From a virus, in the IMG/VR virus record IMGVR_UViG_3300027741_003298, positions 1 to 24,106 of that record: 24,106 nt of DNA; one strand, given 5' to 3'. The notes under the pieces were generated by a model, which had not been told where the DNA came from, made no database searches, and saw only the letters and a list, made by a program, of their open reading frames with translations. A program made the translations under genes and the position numbers. This document shows, piece after piece, positions 6,291 through 14,045 of this stretch. The stretch's first letter is position 1. Each line of letters starts with the position of its first letter.

Positions 6291-6907
6291 GTGCAGATAT
6301 CTATCAAATCATTCAACGACTGGCCCAGATCGAAGAAGGTCAGACCACCCCTGCTGGTGTGAAAAAAGGCCTGAATCCGCAACAACAGTCAGTGCCACAG
6401 TTGCCGGCCCTGTTCAAGCCACAAAAAATTTCTGCGTTGACCAACGCTCAAGATCCTCGACATCCCACAGCCGACTACTTTGTGGGTGAAGATCGCGTCA
6501 ACGAAGCAGATGTGTCCGAAGATCTACTAGACAAGGCGCGACGCCTGGGCGACTACTTGGACTCGGTGGAACAAGAAATTCGCAGTCGTGAACTGCAACA
6601 ACGCCAGCCTGACACCCGAGAGGTGCAGAAGAAGTCCACTGACACTGGCAATTTGAAAGCACCCAAGGCCAAGGCCGTTGAGAGTGCACCGGTCAAGACC
6701 ATTACCTTGGAAAATGGTCGTGTGTGTGAAATACACGGTGACGAGGGTCAAGGTTTTGCCATTCGCCACTCGGGTCGTGACCTCAAGAGTCGTTTTGAAC
6801 AACTGGAACATGCTGTGATTGCCTGCGAAATGTTCAATGCACGCCTGCGTGCCGGAGCTGCCTCAGCGGCTGCGCCCGTTGACACCGATTACATAGAAGA
6901 ACGATGA
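6287..6907 (+). CDS. conserved phage hypothetical, 206 aa
   Basis: Start taken at ATG 6287, overlapping the Dps stop as ATGA; an upstream in-frame start at 6167 lies inside Dps. Near the N-terminus GLNPQQQSVPQLPALFKP resembles a segment I associate with structural or hypothetical proteins of T4-like cyanophages. The middle is charged and helical (ADVSEDLLDKARRLGDYLDSVEQEIRSR) and likely a coiled coil. The C-terminal 70 residues (TITLENGRVCEIHGDEGQGF...HSGRDLKSRF) look like a small compact domain. No catalytic motif. It lies next to the modular 623-aa protein, so it may belong to the same packaged or virion group. Confidence 0.65.
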   Translation: MSADIYQIIQRLAQIEEGQTTPAGVKKGLNPQQQSVPQLPALFKPQKISALTNAQDPRHPTADYFVGEDRVNEADVSEDLLDKARRLGDYLDSVEQEIRSRELQQRQPDTREVQKKSTDTGNLKAPKAKAVESAPVKTITLENGRVCEIHGDEGQGFAIRHSGRDLKSRFEQLEHAVIACEMFNARLRAGAASAAAPVDTDYIEER

Positions 6908-6908
6908 C

Positions 6909-8780
6909 ATGAACTTGCTAGACATTTTTACTGAGAGCACACAACTCCCGCCCAAGGGCACCGAACCGCGTACCTGGGACGAGATGACACCACAACAAAA
7001 ATCATCTGGTGTGAAAGGCCGCACAGTTTGGAACGAAAAAACTCGCAAGTATCGCACCGTGTTTGATGTTCCTGCAGATAAAAAACCTCAAGAACCTGGT
7101 GTGGCGGAAGACTCAGTGGAAGAGGGTTGGAAAGGTGCGTTGGCAGGTGCTGCCCTGGCAGGGCTGGGTGCCTTGAGTGGTGCTCCAGCACAAGCCGCAG
7201 ACTTGAGCAATTTTAATACACAATATCTTCAACAAGTGGTCAGCGGAGAGCACTCTCGTCCCATGGTCAGTGTTGACGATGCCCGAGCAGAACTACAGGC
7301 ACGAGCCGATGGCAAACAACAAGCTGCGCCTGCTCGGCCTGCACAATCTCAAGCAGCAGCCGGCTACAGCAAAGAATGGTTGCAAAAGGCTGCTGATCCA
7401 AATAGAACTGGCCGTTACATGATCAGTGTGGAAAAAGCGCAAGAATTACTAGGCAACATGCAAGAAGGTGCCATGGACGAGACCATCGACTGGGCTCAGA
7501 TTCGACGAGATATAGATGCTGGCTTGAGGTCAACTGTCGACCAATATTCTCGCCGAACACAAGAAAAACAGCCAAAGCCGGGTTTCATGCAACAAGTTGG
7601 ACAAAAACAAATTGGCATGGTCAAGGGCGCCATGCAGGGCTTGCGCGGCGAGCCAGTGGCGGAAGGCTCGCTAACCGAACTAAGCAAAAACACATTGAAG
7701 TCTTACTCCGGAGAACGTGGTACAACTATTCATCAAGACCAACGTGATGCCGATAGAGCAAGAGATACGGCCGCAGACAAAAAGAAGCATGGCAACACAA
7801 AGGCTGCTGCTGATTGGGAAGATGAAGCAAGTTGGTTGGATAAACGAGCCGAAAAAGGTGCAAAAGGTGTTGCACAAGCAGCTATTAAGATTGCCAAGAA
7901 AGGCATGGCGGAAGGCTTCAACGCCGAATACGATGACGAAGCCGGCATGGCACACACCAATCTGCACACCATTGCGAGAGACGCACAGAGTTTGTTAGAC
8001 ATTATCAACAGCCACGAAAACTTGCCTGAATGGGTGCAGGAAAAGATTGTGAAGGCACAGGCCATGCTGTCAGCAGCCTGGGACTATCTAAAAAGTCAGG
8101 AAGAGCAAGGCATTGATCCCAGAATGGGCATGAACGAAATGTCCCGAGTGGGCGGTGTTGGTGACTACAGACAGATACAGACATTCAAAAACCCACCCTC
8201 CCAGGATCCGCAAGATCGCTTGCCCAATCATATAAAAATCTTGATCCAGCAGCTGAAACGCGATCCCAAGTACACTCCGGAACAGCGCCTGGAACTGATT
8301 CAAAATCTTGTCAGTCAACACACCATTGATCGGCAGATTGAAGAAAACATTGCCATTGACTCGCGAGCCCTAGAACCCGGTTCCATTGTGTACAACGGTG
8401 CCATTGGCGTGGGCGAAGTGCTGGGTTCAGATGGTCGCACAGTGCGTGTGCGCAGCTGGGAAGGTCGTGAAAATCGTCTGGCTCCCAGCACAGTGCGTTT
8501 TGTGGCCAATCGCGAAACACAGCCCACCCTGTACACCTGGAAAGGTCGTCCACAAGTGGGTGTGTTGGACCGATTGAACCAGAGATTTCAAGAGCGCGAT
8601 CAAGCCCTGGCCGAACAGCAGTTGGCCGAACTGAGTTTCCTGGGCAGCGAGTGCACCAAGGACTGTTCAGGACATCGTGCCGGCTATGACTGGAGTCATC
8701 GCAAAGGTCTGCGCCAGGCCAACAGCCCATACAGTCCCAGTTTCAACAAAGGTGCTGCACTGGCAGTGGCCGGCAAATAA
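6909..8780 (+). CDS. modular 623-aa protein with VAE/MAE cleavage-like sites
   Basis: Begins MNLLDIFTE|S, a leader like those at 338, 4742 and 5681. Putative cut sites are GVAE|D (64-68), VEE|G (70-73), PVAE|G (249-253) and GMAE|G (332-336); the DNA at these sites keeps GTGGCGGAAG or ATGGCGGAAG. After VEE|G comes an Ala/Gly-rich hydrophobic stretch (75-97). Then an imperfect repeat follows: YLQQVVSGEHSRPMVSVDDA and WLQKAADPNRTGRYMISVEKA. Residues 254-332 are highly charged (many KK, DR, EK). The C-terminal part includes a beta-rich section (IVYNGAIGVGEVLG) and a tail with CTKDCSGHRAGYDWSHRKG. I infer a precursor of packaged peptides, several probably DNA-binding. No enzyme motif recognised. 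Confidence 0.7.
   Translation: MNLLDIFTESTQLPPKGTEPRTWDEMTPQQKSSGVKGRTVWNEKTRKYRTVFDVPADKKPQEPGVAEDSVEEGWKGALAGAALAGLGALSGAPAQAADLSNFNTQYLQQVVSGEHSRPMVSVDDARAELQARADGKQQAAPARPAQSQAAAGYSKEWLQKAADPNRTGRYMISVEKAQELLGNMQEGAMDETIDWAQIRRDIDAGLRSTVDQYSRRTQEKQPKPGFMQQVGQKQIGMVKGAMQGLRGEPVAEGSLTELSKNTLKSYSGERGTTIHQDQRDADRARDTAADKKKHGNTKAAADWEDEASWLDKRAEKGAKGVAQAAIKIAKKGMAEGFNAEYDDEAGMAHTNLHTIARDAQSLLDIINSHENLPEWVQEKIVKAQAMLSAAWDYLKSQEEQGIDPRMGMNEMSRVGGVGDYRQIQTFKNPPSQDPQDRLPNHIKILIQQLKRDPKYTPEQRLELIQNLVSQHTIDRQIEENIAIDSRALEPGSIVYNGAIGVGEVLGSDGRTVRVRSWEGRENRLAPSTVRFVANRETQPTLYTWKGRPQVGVLDRLNQRFQERDQALAEQQLAELSFLGSECTKDCSGHRAGYDWSHRKGLRQANSPYSPSFNKGAALAVAGK
7098..7110 (+). repeat. GGTGTGGCGGAAG, partial copy of the VAE repeat
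   Basis: Thirteen bases identical to the core of the four repeats at 646-1862, in frame to encode G-V-A-E. It appears in a different gene 5 kb away, so the repeat is not confined to the first polyprotein. Confidence 0.85.
7656..7667 (+). repeat. GTGGCGGAAGGC, partial copy of the VAE repeat
   Basis: Encodes V-A-E-G at residues 250-253 in the same frame as the others; the sequence continues with TCG/TCC as in repeat copy 3. Likely the same repeat family, decayed on its 5' side. Confidence 0.7.
7905..7916 (+). repeat. ATGGCGGAAGGC, partial copy of the VAE repeat
   Basis: Encodes M-A-E-G at residues 333-336. It differs from the consensus at one base of the GTG codon (ATG) while keeping GCGGAAGGC. 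Confidence 0.6.
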
Positions 8781-8786
8781 ACATCA

Positions 8787-8870
8787 AGATCACCCTTAGG
8801 ACCGTAACTCTGTTACGTGGTGAGGCCGGCTGCTGGCCTGGGACGGCTGAATTCGCTACTCAGAATCCCA
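8787..8870 (+). other. structured non-coding stretch with three candidate hairpins
   Basis: Hairpin 1 has CACC (8791-8794) pairing with GGTG (8819-8822) around a perfect GTAAC-TCT-GTTAC (8804-8816). Hairpin 2 is AGGCC (8823-8827) with GGCCT (8835-8839). Hairpin 3 has GGGA (8840-8843) with TCCC (8866-8869) enclosing CTGA (8847-8850) with TCAG (8860-8863). They abut each other. No U-run follows, so it does not look like a simple terminator. It could be a small RNA, an mRNA 3' stabiliser or a processing element. Confidence 0.45.
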
Positions 8871-8888
8871 AAAGTGAGCTAGAATTTG

Positions 8889-8917
8889 TTGACTTTTGCC
8901 AATTTCTCAGTTATAAT
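8889..8917 (+). promoter_or_regulatory. strong sigma70-type promoter
   Basis: TTGACT (8889-8894) and TATAAT (8912-8917) separated by 17 bases: a perfect -10 and a one-mismatch -35. It precedes the DsbA-like gene, with AGGAG at 8931-8935 as SD. Consistent with early transcription by host RNA polymerase. Confidence 0.8.
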
Positions 8918-8941
8918 TGTTGACTAATTTAGGAGATATCA

Positions 8942-9202
8942 ATGACTACCAAAACATTCAACGGCGAACAAAAAATCAAGCTGACTCAAATTATTAATGA
9001 AGGCATGGCTGTCATGCACGAGATTGATACCTTGCAGGGCGGACTCACTGACACTATCCGAGCAGTAGCTGAAGAGCTGGAGGTCAAACCCGGAATCCTG
9101 AAAAAAGCCATTCGCCTGGCACACAAGGCCGAATTCGGTAGAGAAAAACAAGATCACGAGACCTTGGAAACTATTCTTGAGACCGTGGGAAAAACACTTT
9201 GA
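8942..9202 (+). CDS. dsbA: dsDNA-binding protein, T4 DsbA-like
   Basis: An 86-residue charged helical protein. The C-terminal pattern (KPGILKKAIRLAHKAEFGREKQDHETLETILETVG) resembles T4 DsbA and its cyanophage relatives, where a KK..(N/A)KLA..(Y/F)..Q/K..(E/H)EE(F/L)E.LYE segment is conserved. T4 DsbA (about 89 residues) binds double-stranded DNA at late promoters and helps gp33/gp55-directed transcription. A strong sigma70 promoter and a clear SD (AGGAG, 6 bases before ATG) precede it. The call is by resemblance, not certain. This DsbA is unrelated to the disulfide isomerase of the same name. Confidence 0.6.
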   Translation: MTTKTFNGEQKIKLTQIINEGMAVMHEIDTLQGGLTDTIRAVAEELEVKPGILKKAIRLAHKAEFGREKQDHETLETILETVGKTL

Positions 9203-10299
9203 GTTTGTCAAAAAATTATCCAATAAGATTATTGGTAAAGGAATACACAAAGTTCCAAATGCCAACTGTTTTTTTGGAAAAAAATCTCAAAGGCAAATTT
9301 TGTCTTTCACCGTTTGTGTCTATACAAATAGACCCCTGGGGTAATGTTAGTCTTTGTGGATGCGATCTCTGGATGCCCACAAAAATTGGCAATTTGTTTA
9401 ATCAAACACTTGATCAATTACTGAGTTCTGAGATTGCAAAAAGCATACGCAACAGTATTATTCGGGGAACTTATGAATATTGCAACGAAAAAACCTGCGG
9501 AATAATACAAAACAACGAGTTGATTAACAATGAGCAGTTGCCACCAAACGTGTATGATTTGATTGAAGATTCGACAAGTTTTGCAATTCCTCATGAGATA
9601 GTAATTGCAGGTGACCGGACCTGTAACTTGTCCTGCCCTAGTTGTCGAACCAGCGTGATACGCACAAGCGATAGTGAACGAGCACGACAACAACAGCTCG
9701 GAAATACTCTTTTTCAAAACTTATTCACACGTCCTAGTGACGCTCCTATCAAAATAACAGTAAGCACCAGTGGAGAGGTATTTGCCAGTACATTTTTGAT
9801 GCAATTTTTATCCAATATTGATCCTGAAAATTTCCCCAATTTAAAATTAAAATTACAAACCAACGGGCTATTGGCCAGAAAAAGATGGCACTTGTTGGCA
9901 AGATTGGTTGATCGAGTTTCCGAGATTACCATAACATTTGATGCAGCAAGATCCAACACCTATGAAATTTTAAGGCGTGGAGGAACTTGGCCAGATTTGC
10001 TTGATAATTTGAAATTTCTGTCTGATCAACGTCAAACAGGTATGAAGCTTTACACACGCATGGTGGTACAACAAGCCAATTGGAACGAAATTTTAGAATT
10101 TTACGATATCAGTCAGCAGTTTGATGCTGATCGTGTAGAGTATGTGAGAATCACAGATTGGGGCACATACGGTACAGAATTTTCAAAACATGATGTTTTA
10201 GATCCCAATCATCCAGAATATGCTGCAGCACAACACATGATACAACAGGTATTGAAATTACCAAAATCCTGGGTTGCCAACGGTATTATCAAAGTCTGA
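9199..10299 (+). CDS. radical SAM protein with N-terminal twitch/SPASM-like domain
   Basis: Up to 366 residues if it starts at TTG 9199 (overlapping the upstream TGA); ATG 9259 is an alternative start with no better SD. The radical SAM [4Fe-4S] site CNLSCPSC gives Cys142, Cys146 and Cys149. Before it lies an unusual N-terminal auxiliary-cluster region: FCLSPF (Cys35), SLCGC (Cys53, Cys55), and CNEKTCG (about 94-99). Such 'twitch' or SPASM domains normally sit C-terminal to the core. Downstream are DWGTYG and DPNHPE, shared with the second copy at 15066. Radical SAM enzymes cleave SAM to make a 5'-deoxyadenosyl radical; the substrate is unknown. The gene is markedly A/T-rich versus its neighbours, suggesting transfer. 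Confidence 0.85.
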   Translation: MSLSKNYPIRLLVKEYTKFQMPTVFLEKNLKGKFCLSPFVSIQIDPWGNVSLCGCDLWMPTKIGNLFNQTLDQLLSSEIAKSIRNSIIRGTYEYCNEKTCGIIQNNELINNEQLPPNVYDLIEDSTSFAIPHEIVIAGDRTCNLSCPSCRTSVIRTSDSERARQQQLGNTLFQNLFTRPSDAPIKITVSTSGEVFASTFLMQFLSNIDPENFPNLKLKLQTNGLLARKRWHLLARLVDRVSEITITFDAARSNTYEILRRGGTWPDLLDNLKFLSDQRQTGMKLYTRMVVQQANWNEILEFYDISQQFDADRVEYVRITDWGTYGTEFSKHDVLDPNHPEYAAAQHMIQQVLKLPKSWVANGIIKV

Positions 10300-10355
10300 C
10301 TAATTTGAGATAATTACAAAAAATAAATCGTCTATATTATAGGCATGTAGAGTGA

Positions 10356-10375
10356 GTGCGAGCTGGAAATCGCAC
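10356..10375 (+). promoter_or_regulatory. candidate translational operator hairpin before DNA polymerase
   Basis: GTGCGA (10356-10361) and TCGCAC (10370-10375) form a perfect 6-bp stem around an 8-base loop (GCTGGAAA), followed at once by AAGGA (10376-10380) and ATG at 10386. T4 gp43 represses its own translation by binding a hairpin with an 8-base loop placed just before the SD; the position here is the same. The loop sequence differs from T4, so protein binding is inference. Confidence 0.6.
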
Positions 10376-10385
10376 AAGGAAAATT

Positions 10386-13046
10386 ATGAGTTACATTGAC
10401 GCCCTTTTTGATCGAGAACGCGACCGCATACATGTGGTAGAGCGTGTGGCCGGAGAACGAGTGTATCGTGAATATCCAGCCGAATACCGTTTCTACTACG
10501 ACGATCCCCGGGGCCGGTTTCGCAGCATCTACGGCACACCTGTAGCAAGATTCAGCACTCGCAACAACAAAGAGTTTCGTAAAGAAGTCAAGATACAGAG
10601 TGGCCGTCAGCTGTATGAAAGTGACATCAATCCCATATTCCGATGCCTGGAAGAAAACTACAAAGGCCAAGATGCCCCTGAACTCAATGTGGCGTTTTTC
10701 GACATTGAGGTGGCGTTTGATCCCGAGCGTGGTTTCTCGCCTGTGGAGGATCCTTTCAATCCCATCACAGCCATATCAGTGTATCTTGCCTGGATAGATC
10801 AGCTGGTCACCCTGGTGGTGCCACCCAATCACATGAGCCGGGCCACTGCAGAGGAAATTGCCGGCGAGTTTTCAAACACTGTGTTGTTTGAGCGAGAAGA
10901 ACACATGCTGAACGCATTTCTTGATCTCATACAGGATGCTGACGCATTGTCGGGCTGGAACTCCGAAGGCTATGACATACCCTATACTGTGAACCGTGTG
11001 ACTCGAGTGCTGAGCCGAGACGACAGTCGACGCTTTTGTCTCTGGGACCAGTATCCCAAAAAGCGCATGTTCGAACGATTTGGTGCCGAAAACGAAACCT
11101 ATGACCTAGTAGGCCGAGTGCACATGGACTATATGCAACTGTATCGCAAGTACACCTATGAGGAGCGACACAGCTACAGCCTAGATGCCATTGGCGAGTA
11201 CGAACTCAACGAACGCAAAACAGCGTTTGAAGGCACCCTGGATCAGCTGTACAATCAAAACTTCCGCACATTTATTGAATACAACCGACAGGATACTGTG
11301 CTGCTGGCCAAGCTGGACCAAAAGCTGAGATTCTTGGATCTGGCCAATGAACTGGCACATGCCAACACGGTGCTGTTGCAGACCACCATGGGTGCTGTGG
11401 CAGTGACCGAACAGGCCATCATCAACGAAGCACATGAACGTGGCATGGTGGTGCCCAATCGCAAACAACGACTCACCGACGATGACACCCAGGCCGCTGG
11501 TGCCTATGTGGCTGTGCCCAAGAAAGGCATACACGAGTGGGTGGGATCAGTGGACATCAACAGCTTGTATCCCTCGGCCATTCGTGCACTCAACATGGGA
11601 CCTGAAACCATTGTGGGCCAACTGAGACCCATCATGACTGACCGACACATTGCGGATCGCATGCGAGGCGGAGCCAGCTTTGCTGCTGCCTGGGAGGGCT
11701 TGTTTGGCAGCTTGGAATATACTGCAGTAATGGAACAACAGCGCGGCACTGAAATCACCATTGACTGGAGTTCAGGCGAGGAGTCGGTGCACTCGGCAGC
11801 AGAAATCTGGCGCATGATATTCGACTCCAATCGGCCCTGGATGCTCACAGCCAACGGCACCATAGTGACCTATGAAGTCAAAGGAGTGGTACCGGGCTTG
11901 CTGGAACGATGGTACTCAGAACGCAAGGACCTGCAGGCCCGCAAGAAAGAAGCCCGGGACAAAAAAGAAGAAGCATTCTGGGACAAGCGTCAACTGGTCA
12001 AGAAAATTAACTTGAACAGTTTGTATGGTGCCATTTTGAATCCTGGCTGCAGGTTTTTTGATCACAGGATTGGCCAGAGTACCACCTTGACTGGTCGGGC
12101 CATTGCTAGACACATGGATGCCTACATCAACGAGTGCATCACTGGCCAGTATGATCATCAGGGCACAGCCATCATCTACGGTGACACTGACTCCTGTTAT
12201 TTTTCGGCGTGGCCTGCTATAAAGAACGAAGTTGCAAATGGCAACATGACCTGGTCAAAAGAAACCTGCATTCAACTGTATGACAGCATAGCCGAACAGG
12301 TCAACACCAGCTTTCCGGCATTCATGGAACAGGCATTTCATTGTCCCAGAGATTCAGGCGAACTGATCCGGGCCGGTCGAGAACTGGTGGCAGACCGAAG
12401 CTTGTTTATCACCAAAAAACGCTATGCTGTCAACATCATTGACCTAGAAAACAAACGCTTGGATGTGGGCGGCCGGCCGGGCAAGACCAAGGCCATGGGC
12501 TTGGACCTCAAGCGATCAGACACACCCCGAGTGATCCAGGACTTTTTGCTGGAGATCCTGGAACGAGTGTTATCGGGTGCTGACCGAGAAGGCATTGTGG
12601 AACGCATTAGAGAATTCAAGTATGAGTTTGCTGAGCGTCCGGGCTGGGAAAAAGGCTCGCCTAAGCGTGTAAACAACTTGACCAAGTACAGCAAAGAAGA
12701 AGCCAGGCTGGGACGGGCCAACATGCCCGGGCATGTGCGAGCAGCCATCAACTGGAATAATTTGCGGCGCATGAACAACGATAACTACAGCATGCAGATT
12801 GTTGACGGCATGAAAACCATTGTGTGCAAGCTCAAGGCCAATCCCCTGGGCTGGACCTCAATTGGCTATCCCACAGACGAACTGCACTTGCCACAGTGGT
12901 TCAAAGAGCTGCCGTTTGACGATGCTGAAATGGAGGCCGCTGTAGTGGACCAAAAGATTGACAACTTGCTGGGTGTGTTGGACTGGGACTTGAGTTCGGC
13001 CACCAATACCGAAAACACTTTCCAAACCTTGTTTGATTTCTCATGA
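10386..13046 (+). CDS. 43: family-B DNA polymerase, T4 gp43-like
   Basis: An 886-residue protein (T4 gp43 is 898). Start at ATG 10386, with AAGGA 5 bases upstream; the in-frame start at 10356 would read through the hairpin. Exonuclease motif I FFDIEV has Asp106/Glu108, and an exonuclease III-like YNRQDTVLL follows. Polymerase motif A is VDINSLYPS (Asp390), motif B KKINLNSLYG, motif C YGDTDS (Asp600/Asp602), then KKRY. The C-terminus TENTFQTLFDFS looks like the PIP-type clamp-binding tail of gp43. It acts in replication with the clamp encoded at 14046. Both exonuclease and polymerase sites appear intact. Confidence 0.97.
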   Translation: MSYIDALFDRERDRIHVVERVAGERVYREYPAEYRFYYDDPRGRFRSIYGTPVARFSTRNNKEFRKEVKIQSGRQLYESDINPIFRCLEENYKGQDAPELNVAFFDIEVAFDPERGFSPVEDPFNPITAISVYLAWIDQLVTLVVPPNHMSRATAEEIAGEFSNTVLFEREEHMLNAFLDLIQDADALSGWNSEGYDIPYTVNRVTRVLSRDDSRRFCLWDQYPKKRMFERFGAENETYDLVGRVHMDYMQLYRKYTYEERHSYSLDAIGEYELNERKTAFEGTLDQLYNQNFRTFIEYNRQDTVLLAKLDQKLRFLDLANELAHANTVLLQTTMGAVAVTEQAIINEAHERGMVVPNRKQRLTDDDTQAAGAYVAVPKKGIHEWVGSVDINSLYPSAIRALNMGPETIVGQLRPIMTDRHIADRMRGGASFAAAWEGLFGSLEYTAVMEQQRGTEITIDWSSGEESVHSAAEIWRMIFDSNRPWMLTANGTIVTYEVKGVVPGLLERWYSERKDLQARKKEARDKKEEAFWDKRQLVKKINLNSLYGAILNPGCRFFDHRIGQSTTLTGRAIARHMDAYINECITGQYDHQGTAIIYGDTDSCYFSAWPAIKNEVANGNMTWSKETCIQLYDSIAEQVNTSFPAFMEQAFHCPRDSGELIRAGRELVADRSLFITKKRYAVNIIDLENKRLDVGGRPGKTKAMGLDLKRSDTPRVIQDFLLEILERVLSGADREGIVERIREFKYEFAERPGWEKGSPKRVNNLTKYSKEEARLGRANMPGHVRAAINWNNLRRMNNDNYSMQIVDGMKTIVCKLKANPLGWTSIGYPTDELHLPQWFKELPFDDAEMEAAVVDQKIDNLLGVLDWDLSSATNTENTFQTLFDFS

Positions 13047-14005
13047 AGCTGCGCCAACTCATTGCTTACAGAAACATGCTGCGTTCGTTTGACGTGGGCA
13101 GCATACGCACAGACACCAACATGAGCCTACAACGCATCATGCACGAGATCGATCAGGCCAGATTTGACTTTTCAACTGAAACACTGCTAGAACAAGACAT
13201 CGATGCAGTGGATTTGGCCATTGGTTCATTCAAACGCAATCTTGAACGGTTGAAACTGCAACTTGATCAAGAAATTGCCGCCGAAGAAGCCGATGCTTAT
13301 ACACAGGCTTTGGCCTGGTACAAAGGCGAAATTCAGCAGAAATCTGTGGAAGCACTGCTCAATCGACACACACGAGTGTCTGCTGCTACCCAAGATCTGA
13401 TGCTGAATCGAATTCGTTACTATAGCGATTGGCGTTATCCCGGCATGATCATCAGACCTGGCAACCGAGATCTTGTGGACCACTTGGTCAACTATGATCC
13501 GTTATATCTCGTGGACATTGATCAGCAGTTGCTGGACCCGGCACTGGATCGGTTCAATGAACAATATCAGCGCAGATTGGGGTGCTATGTGATTGACGAA
13601 TTGGAACATTCTGACATACTAGGCGAGTTGCCCAACAGTCAATTTGGATTTTGTGTAGCTATAGACTACTTCAACTTCAAACCTGTGCCTGTGATTCGGC
13701 GCTATCTGGCGGAATTGTTTGACAAGCTGAGACCAGGCGGTACCTTGGCCTTTACCATCATGGATGGTGATTATGTGCCGGCCTTGTTGCTGACAGAAAC
13801 TGGGTTTGGCTGTTACACTCCTGGATCGGCCGTAATTGACTCAGCTGATGACATTGGTTATGAACTCACCTATCAGTATCACGGTGATGGTGAACCTGTG
13901 ACCTGGCTGGAACTTCGTCGTCCTGGCACCTTGACCAGCCTGCGCGGTGGACAAACTTTGGCAAAAATAATCCCCAAACAAATACAAAACCCCTTGCAAG
14001 TTTGA
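13043..14005 (+). CDS. phage protein with methyltransferase-like C-terminal domain
   Basis: A 320-residue protein overlapping the polymerase stop by 4 bases (ATGA). The N-terminal 100 residues are helical and charged, likely coiled coil (SFKRNLERLKLQLDQEIAAEEAD). From about residue 130 there is a Rossmann-like pattern: YDPLYLVDIDQQLL, then FGFCVAIDYFNF, then LFDKLRPGGTLAFTIMDGD. The 'L(R/K)PGG' plus hydrophobic strand is typical of SAM-dependent methyltransferases, but the usual Gly-rich first loop is not visible, so SAM binding is uncertain. Its location between polymerase and clamp suggests a replication or DNA-modification role. Confidence 0.6.
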   Translation: MKLRQLIAYRNMLRSFDVGSIRTDTNMSLQRIMHEIDQARFDFSTETLLEQDIDAVDLAIGSFKRNLERLKLQLDQEIAAEEADAYTQALAWYKGEIQQKSVEALLNRHTRVSAATQDLMLNRIRYYSDWRYPGMIIRPGNRDLVDHLVNYDPLYLVDIDQQLLDPALDRFNEQYQRRLGCYVIDELEHSDILGELPNSQFGFCVAIDYFNFKPVPVIRRYLAELFDKLRPGGTLAFTIMDGDYVPALLLTETGFGCYTPGSAVIDSADDIGYELTYQYHGDGEPVTWLELRRPGTLTSLRGGQTLAKIIPKQIQNPLQV

Positions 14006-14022
14006 CCTTGAACTTGTATAAT
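13994..14022 (+). promoter_or_regulatory. sigma70-type promoter before the clamp gene
   Basis: TTGCAA (13994-13999) and TATAAT (14017-14022) with a 17-base spacer; a GGAG SD (14035-14038) precedes the ATG at 14046. It lies across the end of the methyltransferase-like gene and would give separate early expression of the clamp. Confidence 0.65.
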
Positions 14023-14045
14023 CAACTCACTACTGGAGAAAACAC

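Noticed and set aside
8311-8730. Reverse-strand ORF of 139 aa
   Set aside because: It lies opposite a well-supported gene and shows no domain or SD; the other long minus-strand ORFs were rejected for the same reason.
8787-8870. tRNA or tmRNA gene
   Set aside because: No acceptor stem, no T-arm GTTCGAAT-type loop and no CCA end could be fitted; the three hairpins abut in a row.
10305-10340. Sigma70 promoter before the DNA polymerase (TTGAGA ... TATATTAT)
   Set aside because: The spacing is about 22-24 bases, too long for a good promoter; a TTACAA alternative is 13-15 bases away. A weak promoter cannot be excluded.
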